A DNA stretch of 27,946 bases from Lingula anatina (taxonomy: Eukaryota > Brachiopoda > Lingulata > Lingulida > Lingulidae). The notes beneath the pieces are model-generated. The model was not told where the DNA came from and ran no database searches. It was given only the letters and a program-made list of their open reading frames with translations. The first letter of the stretch is position 1; each line of letters opens with the position of its first letter. Location of the stretch: the NCBI RefSeq assembly GCF_001039355.2, contig NW_019774002.1, forward strand, positions 1 to 27,946, read 5' to 3'. This document shows positions 1 to 10,263 of this stretch, in pieces. Made by a program: the position numbers and the translations under genes.

Positions 1-417
1 TTGAGCATGACGATAGAAATCTCTTGCAATATAAATGGAAAGTCATGACAGTGTCATGGAGGCTGCATTACAGATGCTGTAAGACTGAGTGATAAAATGG
101 GATTTTCAATTTTCCTATCATTTCCTTACAAATCTTGGTGTGTGATTTTTTTTCTTTTTGAACAGATATGTTTATATCAAGGAAATATAATTGAATTTTA
201 TTGATTTTATAATTATCGAGCATGAACACCAAACATTGTACTTCTTCCATCAGAAAATACTGGATATTTTAGTCACTTTCCTTTTTTTTCTTGTGCAAAA
301 AATAAATAATAATAATAAAATAAAGATTAATGATAACAATTTTCATAGGTATTTTTTCTTTTGTTTTCAAGTAGCCACAAGATATTAGTTGGTAAAAGTG
401 TATTTATGTTTTTTTAG
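1..417. other. TALDO1 upstream intron (AT-rich)
   Basis: AT-rich sequence ending in a pyrimidine tract and AG (416-417) before the first visible transaldolase exon. It holds a short AAT run near 305-318. I see no exon, promoter or repeat family in it. Confidence 0.6.
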
Positions 418-3400
418 CAATGAAGAAGTACAAACCTACAGATGCAACAACCAATCCTTCCTTGATCCTGGCTGCTGCAAAGATGGAGCAGTATCAACAC
501 CTCATAGATGATGCAGTTCAGTATGCCAAAGTAAAGGGAGGGTATGTCAGTTCTTTTCCTTTTCTTTGGCCAATCTGAATAGATAATACCAAGACAGATT
601 TCACAAGGAATAGACATGAAAACATAAATAAATCACTGTAATTGGTGCTCAAGTGTGTTTAAAAAAAATTAAAAAAATATATTGCTTCTTTGTTGATTTG
701 AATATGGTCTGATATCTCTTTATATACTGGTCAGTGACAAAATTACGTTTTATTTTAGCTCTTTTGATGATCAGTTGGACTGGGCCATGGACAGATTGTT
801 TGTTAACTTTGGATCAGAAATCCTGAAGATTATCCCTGGAAGAGTTTCCACAGAAGTTGATGCAAGGTGTGCCATACCTTTTCAAATATAATACATAAAA
901 AAAATCTGCTTTAGTGTTTGGAATCTATTTGGATATTTGACCATTATCCACTGTCATGTTTCAACATGTTTGCCATGACCTCAGTAAAGGATTGCAATTG
1001 CATAACTTTTCCATTTACAAGTGGGTTTTAAATCATTTAACATATTGCCCATCATACTTAGAAATACATGCTCATGGAGAATCACAATTATGCTGTAATG
1101 GCATATTAGTCACATAAGCAGTATATGTTATACAAAAAACATTTCAGATTGTCTTTTGACAAGGAGGCTTCCATCTCAAAAGCCAGAAGGATCATCGATT
1201 TATACACAGAGAAAGGGATTGACAAGGAAAGGATTCTCATCAAACTTGCAACTACCTGGGAGGGTATTGAGGCAGCCAGGTGATTTCTGTTCCTTACTTA
1301 ATCATAGTGCTTTTCTTTGTGCTCCTTAAATTGAAGGAAAATAATGTACCAGTAATATACAAGCATAAATCTTACACTTATTTATCATGTTTTTAAAAAA
1401 CATTCAAATTGGGTAAGTTGCATTAAAAGTATAAGAATTTAAGATCATGCACAGAAAACCTGTATATTAAATTAAGAACAAATCTAAAAAAACCTGAAAT
1501 AATTGTTTTTACCAATTACATTTGCTTGTATTGAAAGGATGACTGATCATGATGAATAGCTCCCATTGAAAGGGGCCTATTTTGTAATAACTTGTTAAAA
1601 TGTGTTTACAGCTGTTTTTGTATAGGTAGGCTCTGTCCTGCCCTGCAGATGAAGATTTTTTAAAATTTATTTATTTATTTATTTATTGTTGATGACTATT
1701 TAAATGTTTAAATAATATTTCTCTTTTAAATTTCTTGCCTCCAGAACCCTGGAACAGGAATATGGAATTCACTGCAACTTGACTTTGTTGTTTTCATTTG
1801 CACAGGTACTACATACTTCAATTTTTTTATACACACTTATGCTCTACTGTCTGATTCATAATGGTTGGTTTTGTTTAAACCTGCCATATTATAATAACAT
1901 CTTTAAATTGCACTGCATATGGATTTTAGGATATGAAGCATTTTACCAAATTTTTGCAATTTAATTTTTGTTTTACAAGGTTCTACTGTCTGAAGTTGCA
2001 AAAAATATTTTTTGCAGGCTGTTGCATGTGCAGAGGCTGGGGTGACACTCATTTCACCTTTTGTGGGCAGAATCTTTGATTGGTATGTGAAAAACACAGA
2101 CAAAAAGAAGTTTGAGCCATTGGAAGATCCAGGTTGGTTTTGTTATGATGATAAGAATTAAATCATTGTAATGACAACTGTTACTAAATTAAAAAATCTT
2201 GGGCTGATAGCATTGTATAAACATTTAACTTCTTATGTTTTACTAAAGAAAAAACATGTATTGGGAATTATACAAATAGTGCAAGCTTGGACTGTAGTGC
2301 ATCCTCTATATCAAATACCTATTATATCTTTTACAGCTGTCATAAATTCAGAGTTCTCATTTTAAGCCAGTGCATATTCTAATCTTTCTAAAAGAAAATC
2401 ATTTTAATTATCTGTAAACACAAATGCTTTATTTGTGAAATGTCTTAAGTAACATATATGCCAATTTTACAGGTGTTCAAAGTGTCACTAGGATCTACAA
2501 TTACTACAAAAAGTTTGGATACCAGACTGTCGTCATGGGAGCCTCTTTCAGAAATACAGAACAGATAACAGCACTTACTGGATGTGACCTCCTCACTATC
2601 AGGTACCTAAAAAACCATGAAATTAAACTTTTCTATGTACACTCATTAGTATCTGTACATATTGCCATAAGCAAGTCCTCAATGATTATGAAACCATGTG
2701 AATTATCAGGAGTTTTTAAATTGAAATGGGAAACTGAACATGATGACAATTGGCTTTTCCATTGCCTGTTTCCATTTCAAATATTCATTTCTTGTTTTCT
2801 AGCCCATCACTTTTGGAAAAGCTTTCCAGCAGCAATGAGAAAGTTACTGTGTACCTTTCAGAGAAACAAGGTATGCTCACTGTACCTACAGTTAAGTGTA
2901 AGCTTACATAAAGAAAATTAAAAATAAGTATGAAGCAAGCGCGGATTCCCTATATTGCATATAAACCACTAAAAAAATTTATACTAAAAAAAAAATTGTA
3001 TGAACCATAAACCACTATTTTTAGTTTCTTATAAAACTCAAACTAAGATGACATGCCAAGGGATAAACCAAATATTAATCACTTGGTCAGCCAAAAATAG
3101 CTAAAAAACTGTACCTTCTTCAAATTTCTGGTTGTAAACTCGACCTAATTATTCATCCCTCCAGTTTGTAAAAGTCTTCAGAATGATGTAGTATTGTATG
3201 ACCCATTAATTTTGTGCCTGCAATAGCATAATTATTCAAATTAGGTGTGGCAAAAATGACCATAGGTTATACATAGCACAGAAGGCAGCAGAATATACTG
3301 GTTCAGATATCATTTTTTAGGAGATGTGAAACGATACCCTTGGGTGTTTCTTAATTTATGCTGTTCGAAACTATATGGTGGCATTTGGTCAGGTTTTAAC

Positions 3401-3873
3401 TAAATTTGTTGGCAATTCTTAATTTGGAGCAGCCGAATTTGTTTAACATTGTATCCAAACTCTGTGAAATAATTATGGAATGAAAACCGAGTCATACACA
3501 TGTATCATGTTCCTTTGATGTGCAATTGTTTGGTAAAATGCCTTCAAGATTGTTGACTAAATATTCATCTGTAGCATTTTTCTTTTTTTGCAAAATTAGT
3601 AAATGGCATAATTATGGTTTTGTTGAAAATGAATGCCCAATGTTTGCAACAAATTTACAAGTTCCTAAATAATTATCCAATAATTTTCTTGTCTTTCAAT
3701 TCTTAGCAAAACAGAGTGAACTGACAAAGATTAACATGGATGAGAAGACCTTCAGGTGGATGCTAAATGAAGATGAAATGGCAACGGACAAGTTGGCTGA
3801 GGGAATAAGGAAATTTGCTGCGGATGCTATTAAACTGGAGAACGTGATGAAGGAGAGGCTTTCAAAGGCTTAG
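418..3873 (+). CDS. TALDO1: Transaldolase (pentose phosphate pathway), 5'-partial, eight coding exons
   Basis: Transaldolase is a cytosolic enzyme of the non-oxidative pentose phosphate pathway that moves a dihydroxyacetone unit from sedoheptulose-7-P to glyceraldehyde-3-P through a Schiff-base lysine. Coding exons, each with AG/GT borders and matching phase: 418-541, 759-866, 1148-1279, 1745-1805, 2018-2132, 2473-2602, 2803-2870, 3707-3873 (stop TAG 3871-3873). Together they give about 300 residues. Visible family motifs are [13 protein letters not shown] (exon 1 seen), the active-site [12 protein letters not shown] with the catalytic Lys (exon 3 seen), [54 protein letters not shown], and the C-terminal [10 protein letters not shown]. 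The first visible exon begins mid-codon (phase 1), so the N-terminal ~35 residues typical of the animal enzyme are encoded upstream of the window; nothing in 1-417 looks like that exon. The reading frame is intact with no damaged key residue seen. Confidence 0.96.
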
Positions 3874-4335
3874 GAATACGACAGTCATTAAAAAAACTAA
3901 GTGGTCATTCTTTTTTAATGGAAATTGGTGACTTTTATCTTGTTAAAATTATTTGCTTCCACATTATAGCAATCTTTGTTGAACAAAGATTTATATCAAA
4001 ACTTTAAAAATTTTGCTTTATATCCGTGATGCATATTTTCTAAAACACAATGCTTTGACAGCATGTTGAAGAAGGCTTTCACATTCAAGTTTCCTATACT
4101 ACTACTACAGTTCAGATGAATTGTTCATGGATCTTTTTCCACAACTGTACAATTCAACTTAAATCAGTTCAACTTAAATCAGTTATTAACAGCACTGCCA
4201 GTATAAACAAGTTATTTTTGAAAGTGACACTTTTGCAACATAAATTAGAACAAAATTTGTACTGATTTTAGAATATTATGAAGATTGTTTTTGTTTGCAA
4301 AAAATTATAACTATACTATAATAGTATAATATAAC

Positions 4336-4341
4336 TTTATT
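4336..4341 (-). terminator. Predicted poly(A) signal for SVIP (AATAAA on minus strand)
   Basis: TTTATT on the plus strand reads AATAAA on the minus strand. It is the first canonical signal I see downstream of the SVIP stop, giving a 3' UTR of roughly 900 bases. It lies inside the TALDO1 3' UTR, so the two convergent transcripts would overlap by about 100 bases. A non-canonical earlier signal cannot be excluded. Confidence 0.4.
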
Positions 4342-4417
4342 GAAGTAGAAAAATAACAATCCATGTACTGTTTGTTTACAGTAAGATGAAAGATATTACT
4401 CTAGAACTTTTCAAGAA

Positions 4418-4423
4418 AATAAA
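4418..4423 (+). terminator. Predicted poly(A) signal AATAAA for TALDO1
   Basis: Canonical AATAAA about 545 bases after the transaldolase stop codon, the first on this strand after the stop. The 3' UTR between carries a 15-bp tandem duplication (about 4153-4182) and a near-palindrome around 4311-4333. The cleavage site would fall near 4440. This is inferred from the motif alone. Confidence 0.55.
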
Positions 4424-4440
4424 AAGCAATTAAAAATTTT

Positions 4441-5248
4441 TTGACTTATTCTTTTTAACTTGGGTGAATACCCCAGAGCTGTAGGCAGTGAAAAATGGAT
4501 GAGATGGGGGAGGAGGGCTGTTGAAGGCCCACAATGTAAACACAGTTAGTATTCCTATCACTGCAGTACTCCTCTAGATGTTGGCTAACGATAATCCAAA
4601 AGTAGACTCTTGATAGTCTGGGAGAAAGGAAAAGGCTAAACCATTAACAATAAAAATGACATTTTGAAAAAATCACTGAAGGAGGGATTTGTCCTAGCCC
4701 AAATTCCTCAGCCAATGGCCCTATGCACAGAAATAACTTTGTATGCTTGGCCATTTAGCAATTAGATTAATTGGTGTTTTTTACATAAGGTAACTACATG
4801 AAAATCTGGAAAATTTCTATTACCACTATCAACTGAAAGATCTGCCAAAAAAAATAAAAAGAGTACTAAGTATCTCATTCCATATAATAAGCACTGACTT
4901 TGGAATAAAAACACGCAAAACTGCTGACAAAGCTTTGAAATATAAGGTACAAAATTTAAACAACACAAATCTCAGCACCCACAAATTTGTTGCTTATCCA
5001 TATTTTGTAATATGTAGTTACAATAAATCTGTTAGAAAGTTATTGGACTTAAGCAAAGAGTGCGTATTATTGCACACTGGCACCACATTATGACATTTAC
5101 ACTGTACAGATTGATAAAAATTTACACAACCGTTAAATGCATGATGTCATGCAGTTTGTAAACAAGTGTCTGTCATACAGCTCAACTTCTCTCATATCCA
5201 CATGAACTGTTGTTTTGGATCCACAAAAACTTGGATCTGTATGTCACT
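4441..5248. other. Inter-stop region, probable SVIP 3' UTR
   Basis: No coding potential or repeat family recognised. On the minus strand this would be the 3' UTR of SVIP if the signal at 4336-4341 is used. An AATAAA occurs on the plus strand near 5022, but no plus-strand gene points at it. Confidence 0.4.
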
Positions 5249-8200
5249 TCATCCTACATGCCACTGTAAAAAAATGACTCATTGAAAATTTTAATATGAA
5301 AATATTGCAGTGAATTGAATTACAGTAATATTTATATATAAATAGAGTGTTTTCCATGAAATCGTGTGCATGCGCAGTTCGTGCCATTTTGTGCGGGACT
5401 GTTTCTCAGGGGGCAAGAGTAGAAGGGGCCTTCATGGACGACCGTCTCGATGTAAAGTAGATCTCCCGCTCTTTGCATTTATCGGTAATGGGTGGTCATG
5501 ACAACTGTCTGTGGTGTGTATAACTGCAGCCACCGGAGAGGTAGAATAGACAATGTTTTTTTTTTTTTTTTTGTATTTCCAAAGGTCAGGCGTCCGAAAT
5601 TGCTATGGATTAGTGCCACTGGTCGTTCGAACATTTTATTGAAAGATATAACTGACAACTTCAAAGTCTGTGGCTGTCACTTCCAATCCGGGAAGCCAAA
5701 CAGGAAAGAAAGTATGACTATTGATGCAGTACCATCAGCTGATTTACCAAAGTCACGCAAAACGGCTAAACAGTATTTAAAGTGCGACATGGGCCGAAGC
5801 GACGGAGAGGAGTAGAAAAATTATATTGAAGAAGCTAATCACAGCAAATTTACTTTCTTTCATCGTTTTATTTAGAAAAGTAAAACTGCGTAAAAAAATA
5901 TAATCACAAAGATATTTGATTTGTTCACTGCTGAGCTGTTGCATGTCCAAGTCTGCAAATAAATTACTGTACTAGTACCGGTAAATGCACTAGCATCGTG
6001 CCATCTTCCAATTAAAATTAATCTAAAAAAGCTGCACATTAACACCTGAGTAAAATTAAACCAACCTACATGGGAAATGTTAATTTAAAGCACCATCATC
6101 TGAGACCAAGTTATAATTAAAAACATTACTATATCACAATGTAATTAAATACAAAAAAGAAAACATATTTTTTCAAAAAAAAAAAAAAGACTATTATCAT
6201 GCAAGGATTATTATAACAGCATGAAAATAAAACACTAAAGATTTTCACAACCCAAGATCACAATGCAGAATAATATTGCACATATTCTCAGTTTGGTATT
6301 AAATGCATGTACATAATAAAGCTACAGTACAGAATAAAGCTAATGTACAGAATAAATTTTTGAATGAAAAAAAAAATGTTTAATAGTAGCGTACACCAAC
6401 TCTGTCAAAATGAATGTCTTGTAAAAACTGGTCAGTTTAGGAACCACAGGTGCCCAATGAACAGCATCAAACAGAACAGATTCAATGAAGAGATCCTTCT
6501 CTGTGCACAAAACAAAATCATACACATGAATGTTGTACACAGCCATTTGACCCTGGACTTGATTGAAGTAGGCTAGCTAGGCTGTTTCTGATTCAAATAT
6601 GGCCTGTTGTTTTCGTCTAGCTTTAAACATGGCAGTTTTCTGGTGACACAGAGTGGTCCACTAAATATGTTGTGTAGATTTTCTGCACATATCCATCTTG
6701 GATAATAAGCTTTCAGACTTTTGAATGTCCGCACAAATTTCTTATCGTATGTCATATCCTTGCTGTCTATGAGATACGTTTTCAGTTCTTTCTTGGAAAA
6801 GTCATCAGGTATCTCCGTTAAATTTCTATTCCAAGTACTCGCATGAATGTGTTTTCGAAAAAATTCAGGTGTTATCATGTTACAAATCCTTGAAAATTCA
6901 GATCAAAACAAGCACTCGTCGATATGGCATCCGTCATGTACACTCCACACTTGCCCCTTGAAACTTCAAATCCCGCAAAATCTCGTGTTCTCACGGAGAA
7001 TTTAGCGGAAGTCACGTGACCGTGGAAAACACTGTATTTAACAGCTTGTACTTGTTTACAGATATAAAAATAAGTTGAAACAGGTTAGTTGTTTACTTAC
7101 GACAAGGCACCATTCCCATGAAAAATCCAAATTTCAAAAATTCCATTGGCGGTATCTAGTGATCACGGTCTGTGCCCTGAATACCCTGTGACGTAATTAA
7201 CTAGCAGTGCGAGCGAGTTACTCCCAAAGCTGTAATTAAATCTCGGTTGCGCTTGGAGGAGATTCTGACACCTGGCCGCATGCGCAGTAATAAGTTAGAG
7301 AGAAAGAAAATGACGGTCGCGGCTGCTTTGAAAAATGTGTTTGTTGATTTTGTGCAACAACAAGATGAAGAAGATGATGTCCATATACACACGACAGATA
7401 TGAGTGCAAACTGATGAAATCCACAGTTTAGAGATACTACTGTGCATGCGTCCAGGCATCAGAATCTCCTCCGTGTGCAGCCGAGAATCAATTACAGCTT
7501 TGCAAACGACGCGCTCGCACTGCTAGTTATAATTACACCGCAGGGTATTCGGGGCCCAGATCACTAGATACTGCCAATGGCTTTTTGGATTTTTGGAATT
7601 TGGATTTTTCATGTGAACAGTGCCAAATTTTCCATTTTGAAATATTGAAGAAAATCTGCCTTTCCAGTAAGAACATATTCTACATTACCTTCAGACCTTG
7701 GGCATTATCTGGCATTTTGTTTAACTTTTCTTCAGTTTCTTGCTGCCTTTGTCTTTTTCTTTTCACAGCCTCTGGGTCTCTTATTCCCCTACTTTCATCC
7801 ATTTTAATCCTCTTCTCAGCTGCTTCTGCCTGACGTTTCCTTTTTGTTTCCTGGTTAGCAAATCAATGGAAAATACATAATTTATCCTTTCTTTGGCTTT
7901 TAAACCCAAACTTCTATACTTACTAAATTCGACCCTTTTAAAGTTACAATTAGAAAATAATATTCATGTAAGAGTAATCCGGCACTGGTGTAAGTTCATT
8001 TCAGTTAACCGCTACAGTGACGCTTTAAAAAATATTTACAGTATAAGATATTAATATCTGGTATTTTTGTATCAAAGCTAGTTTTCTTTGAGAAAAATCC
8101 TACTACTCACGAACTTTCACATAAAGGGGTTTAATATTTGTTCAATTGGGAAAAAATAAAAGGGAGTGTAGTCTGTAGACAAAAAAAATCCCAAAGCGTA

Positions 8201-8331
8201 CACACTGCAGCAAAATTCTGGAATATTTTGCAATGCAGAAAGCAGTGTTCTGAAAATATTGAATAACTCACTGGAGAGGGTTCATTTAGATCATCACTAT
8301 AACCTTGTAAACACGAGGTGCACATCCCCAT
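5249..8331 (-). CDS. SVIP: Small VCP/p97-interacting protein, three coding exons, complete
   Basis: SVIP is a small membrane-anchored regulator that binds the AAA ATPase p97/VCP and inhibits ER-associated degradation. Exons on the minus strand are 8331-8272 (20 codons), 7850-7689 (54 codons) and 5263-5249 (Trp-His-Val-Gly-stop), all joined in phase 0 with GT/AG borders. The spliced product is 78 residues, close to the 77 of human SVIP. Evidence: it starts MGMCTSC, with Gly2 for myristoylation and Cys4/Cys7 for palmitoylation as in the family. Exon 2 carries a VCP-interacting motif RX5AAX2R (in KRKRQAEAAEKR) followed by SRGI, then a Lys/Arg/Glu-rich helix. The C-terminus has the family's short GLxW tail. 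Intron 2 is about 2.4 kb and is filled by two transposable elements. The tiny last exon is the least certain part; its acceptor (TTTTTTTACAG) is strong. Confidence 0.85.
5498..5815 (+). CDS. THAP zinc-finger domain protein of the transposon (105 aa)
   Basis: The THAP domain is a C2CH zinc-dependent DNA-binding module used by transposases to recognise their own ends. The ORF starts at the ATG at 5498 just ahead of the first zinc cysteine, as is usual: MTTVCGVYNCSHR gives the first Cys pair, then FPK, LLWISATGR (conserved Trp), and CGCHF provides the Cys and His of the second pair. The remainder is short and basic and ends at TAG 5813-5815. A typical transposase would continue for several hundred residues, so this is either a first exon or a truncated product. 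The 17-T run at about 5554-5570 encodes a Phe tract just before the FP motif and may have expanded by slippage. An AATAAA lies at 5958-5963. Confidence 0.7.
   Translation: MTTVCGVYNCSHRRGRIDNVFFFFFVFPKVRRPKLLWISATGRSNILLKDITDNFKVCGCHFQSGKPNRKESMTIDAVPSADLPKSRKTAKQYLKCDMGRSDGEE
6573..6878 (-). CDS. Second ORF of the THAP transposon, unknown (101 aa)
   Basis: Open frame on the minus strand starting MITPEFFRKHIHASTWN, just inside the right terminal repeat, convergent to the THAP ORF. It contains a lysine-rich KSLKAYYPRWI segment and ends at 6573. I do not recognise the family. The KSLKAYY block is faintly reminiscent of the region ahead of the SWIM/YqaJ domains in the second protein of some invertebrate transposons, but no catalytic motif is present. 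Regular amino-acid composition and position within the element argue that it is real element coding sequence rather than chance. Confidence 0.4.
   Translation of the reverse strand: MITPEFFRKHIHASTWNRNLTEIPDDFSKKELKTYLIDSKDMTYDKKFVRTFKSLKAYYPRWICAENLHNIFSGPLCVTRKLPCLKLDENNRPYLNQKQPS
7106..7624. mobile_element. Foldback (long inverted repeat) element in SVIP intron 2
   Basis: Two arms of about 190 bases (7106-7292 and about 7434-7624) are reverse complements at high identity, with shared blocks such as CATGAAAAATCCAAATT, TATCTAGTGATC, ACTAGCAGTGCGAGCG and GGAGGAGATTCTGA. The outer ends read GGCAC...GTGCC. The ~140-base loop is non-repetitive and carries a small ORF (7310-7414). No clear target-site duplication was found (CAA on the left, AAA on the right). 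This is a foldback or MITE-type DNA transposon; the superfamily is not assignable from the ends. Confidence 0.75.
7310..7414 (+). CDS. Small acidic ORF in the foldback loop (34 aa)
   Basis: Begins MTVAAALKNVFVDFVQQQ, then an acidic DEEDD stretch, stop TGA 7412-7414. It occupies almost exactly the unique loop between the inverted arms. It may be the remnant 5' end of the transposase that once lay between the arms: N-termini of PIF/Harbinger transposases often have an acidic start of this kind, but that is only a resemblance. It may also be fortuitous. Confidence 0.25.
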   Translation: MTVAAALKNVFVDFVQQQDEEDDVHIHTTDMSAN

Positions 8332-8789
8332 AGTCAGGGTTAAGACAGATGGAAGCTAGCACTGTGATCTTTCCCTTCTGTTTTCCTCCGGATGTTGATT
8401 TCTGATACTCGTTAAAGGCCCCAAAGGTGACTCTGGTAAACAAGATAGACTTCCACGTCACATAGAATTCCTGTCCTGATTTGAATGCAATATCTCAAAA
8501 ATTATGATTACCGCAAAATATGTGTCGCACTAAAATACGCACCCGTTGCACGGTTCAAACTTAGTGAAAATGTGTAAAGTGTTGTCTTGTCACAACGAAA
8601 AGTAGCATCGGTGCATAGCAGACAAGGGCTGAATTGCGCAATACACCGCAACACACTTGAAAAAAAAAAACAGTTGAAAGCAAACACAGGGAAGGGTAAT
8701 TTCAAACAAAATAAAATGTAACTTACGTGCAGAGAGGTCTTTGAAGCAAGCAAGCGAATTGTAAGCTTCTGTTTACGGCTTCAAGGGAA
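8332..8789 (-). promoter_or_regulatory. SVIP 5' UTR and presumed promoter region
   Basis: Sequence immediately upstream of the SVIP start codon on the minus strand. It contains a TGACGTGG CRE-like site (read on the minus strand near 8450-8460). A 58-codon minus-strand frame overlapping the start is probably chance. The stretch 8631-8659 resembles 18251-18279 downstream of NADSYN1 exon 1, perhaps a shared repeat fragment. No TATA box is convincing. Confidence 0.35.
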
Positions 8790-8797
8790 CGATTTAG

Positions 8798-9368
8798 GGT
8801 ACTTTTGTACCCCCCCCCGTAACTTTCTGTAACTTTCACTTTTCAAACAGTTTTTTTACATTTCCTTGTTCATCTATGTCAAAGCTGTTGAAATAAAATG
8901 CTTTTGTAATTACCTGTGGACTTTTTATTAGTTTTAATAACGTTTAATCCAGCCCATTGAAATACAATGTTAGAATCTTCAATTTACACCCGCAGACAAT
9001 AACTTGCCGCGTTTTCGTTGGCTAACTCTAAGGTAATTTCAAGTGAACAAGCAGTAGCTCATAATAATTTCACAGAGGAAGTCCAAGTATACAATGTATC
9101 AATCCTATGTTCACATAAAATAAGGTAGAGTTAGCCAACGAAAACGCGGCAAGTTATTGACTGCGGGTACACTGTAAATTTTCACATTGTATTTCAATGG
9201 GGTGGATTAAATGTGATTAAAACTAATAAAAAGACCACAGGTAATAACAAAAACATTTCATTTCAACAGTTTTGACATAGGTGAAAAAGACAATGTAAAA
9301 AAAAAGTTTGAAAAATGAAAGTTTCAGGAAGTTTCAGGGGGGGGGGGGGGGTATTCTACAAAAGTACC
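8798..9368. mobile_element. 571-bp foldback MITE with 8-bp target duplication
   Basis: The element begins GGTACTTTTGTA (8798) and ends TACAAAAGTACC (9368), a perfect 12-bp terminal inverted repeat. It is flanked by an 8-bp direct repeat CGATTTAG at 8790-8797 and 9369-9376. The inverted homology continues inward for about 230 bases per arm (8798-9030 and about 9127-9368), including GTTTTCGTTGGCTAACTC and its complement, around a loop of roughly 95 bases. Poly-C (left) and poly-G (right) tracts sit at matching positions of the arms. An 8-bp duplication fits hAT- or P-like transposition. No coding sequence. Confidence 0.9.
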
Positions 9369-9553
9369 CGATTTAGATCAGTAGGCTACGTGTCAAATTA
9401 AATGAATTAGAACTTTCAACCCCTGAAATGTTGCATTCGTTCATTAGATCTAAGGTTTATCTGAAAATGGTCCCATTCAGAATAGGGGACTAACTTGTCC
9501 GAGGTCGAAATATGGTCGACCCACTTGAATACTTCCACACGGGATATCTATTC

Positions 9554-9814
9554 ACAGGGGCGAATCAAGGCTTCTTTGAAGGGGGGTTCCGCGGTGCGAA
9601 GCCGACCCTCCCCCCACTCCCCCCCCCCCCCCCCCCACCCCTGGTGTGCGTGAAGGGAGAACGGTGCCATTTGGTATGATTCAAAACTATGATTTAACTA
9701 GTCAAAATTCTAATTTCAAGAGGGAAATATTAGTGTGATTTTATTCAGAAATCTAAAAGGGGGGGGGGGGGGGGGGGTCAGGACCCCCCTGACCCTTCTC
9801 CAAATCCGCCACTG
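9554..9814. mobile_element. hAT-like MITE, 'CAGGGGCGGATCC' family, copy 1
   Basis: Starts CAGGGGCGAATCAAGG and ends CAAATCCGCCACTG, whose complement CAGTGGCGGATTTG mirrors the start. The interior carries poly-C (about 9618-9636) and poly-G (about 9759-9778) runs and the block CTAATTTCAAGAGGGAAATA that recurs in the fragment at 16306-16402. CAG...CTG termini are typical of hAT MITEs. No 8-bp flanking duplication is visible. It is the only copy here with both ends and an ungapped middle. Confidence 0.7.
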
Positions 9815-10263
9815 CGAACATTGATGATATGGCTTTGTTTACAATATCTTTATTTTTTGTTTTTAAATCATTTTGTTTTAATTAATTTTTTTTATTCATT
9901 ATCTTTATTTGGTTTTTAATTTTAATGATCTTTTATTCAATTTTTGTGACAACTTGGCACTTGCAATACTAGCGCTGTGGTGGTAATTGGAAAATTTATA
10001 TACCGATCTATACCGGCACATAACGATTCATTCTTACCGATGCCTCTCATGCGAGGTCCTTTATGGCATGGTACGTGTTACGATATTCAATAAATAGATT
10101 TTTCATTCAATTTTTGTAATGCAATGTTTCATATTTTCATGCACTATTATACGCCTTTTTTTTTTTTTTTTTTTTGTTCAATGTTATTGTTGTAAAGCAA
10201 ATTACTTGCACTTTCAGTAGTTGCAGATAACAATTAAAACGGAATCAAAAGAGTAAAAGGACA
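9815..10263. other. AT-rich intergenic stretch, nothing recognised
   Basis: T-rich low-complexity sequence with recurring ATTCAATTTTTGTAATGC-like pieces and a 21-base poly-T near 10157. No gene, exon or repeat boundary can be supported. Confidence 0.5.

Larger units (their letters stand above)
5345..7034. mobile_element. THAP-bearing DNA transposon with two convergent ORFs (ISL2EU-like?)
   Basis: A 1690-bp unit bounded by terminal inverted repeats: left GAGTGTTTTCCATG (5345-5358), right end reading CAGTGTTTTCCACG on the opposite strand (7021-7034), 12 of 14 matching. TA flanks both ends (5343-5344 and 7035-7036), consistent with a 2-bp TA target duplication. Inside are a plus-strand THAP-domain ORF near the left end and a minus-strand ORF near the right end. 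THAP domains are known in P-element, Kolobok and ISL2EU transposases; a 2-bp target duplication with two proteins would fit ISL2EU best, but that is inference. No full DDE catalytic domain is visible, so this copy is probably an internally deleted, non-autonomous derivative. It sits in SVIP intron 2. Confidence 0.7.

Noticed and set aside
2535-2921. 128-codon open frame starting MGASFRNT
   Set aside because: It is transaldolase exon 2473-2602 reading on into the intron; the real product splices at 2602.
7585-7833. Plus-strand 82-codon open frame
   Set aside because: It is antisense to SVIP exon 2, which has splice sites, family motifs and matching phase; the plus-strand frame is a shadow.
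8272-8475. Minus-strand 58-codon frame ahead of SVIP (FYVTWKSILFTRVTFGAFNE)
   Set aside because: No recognised domain, and its possible donor phase does not join the next exon; it overlaps the SVIP start in another frame.
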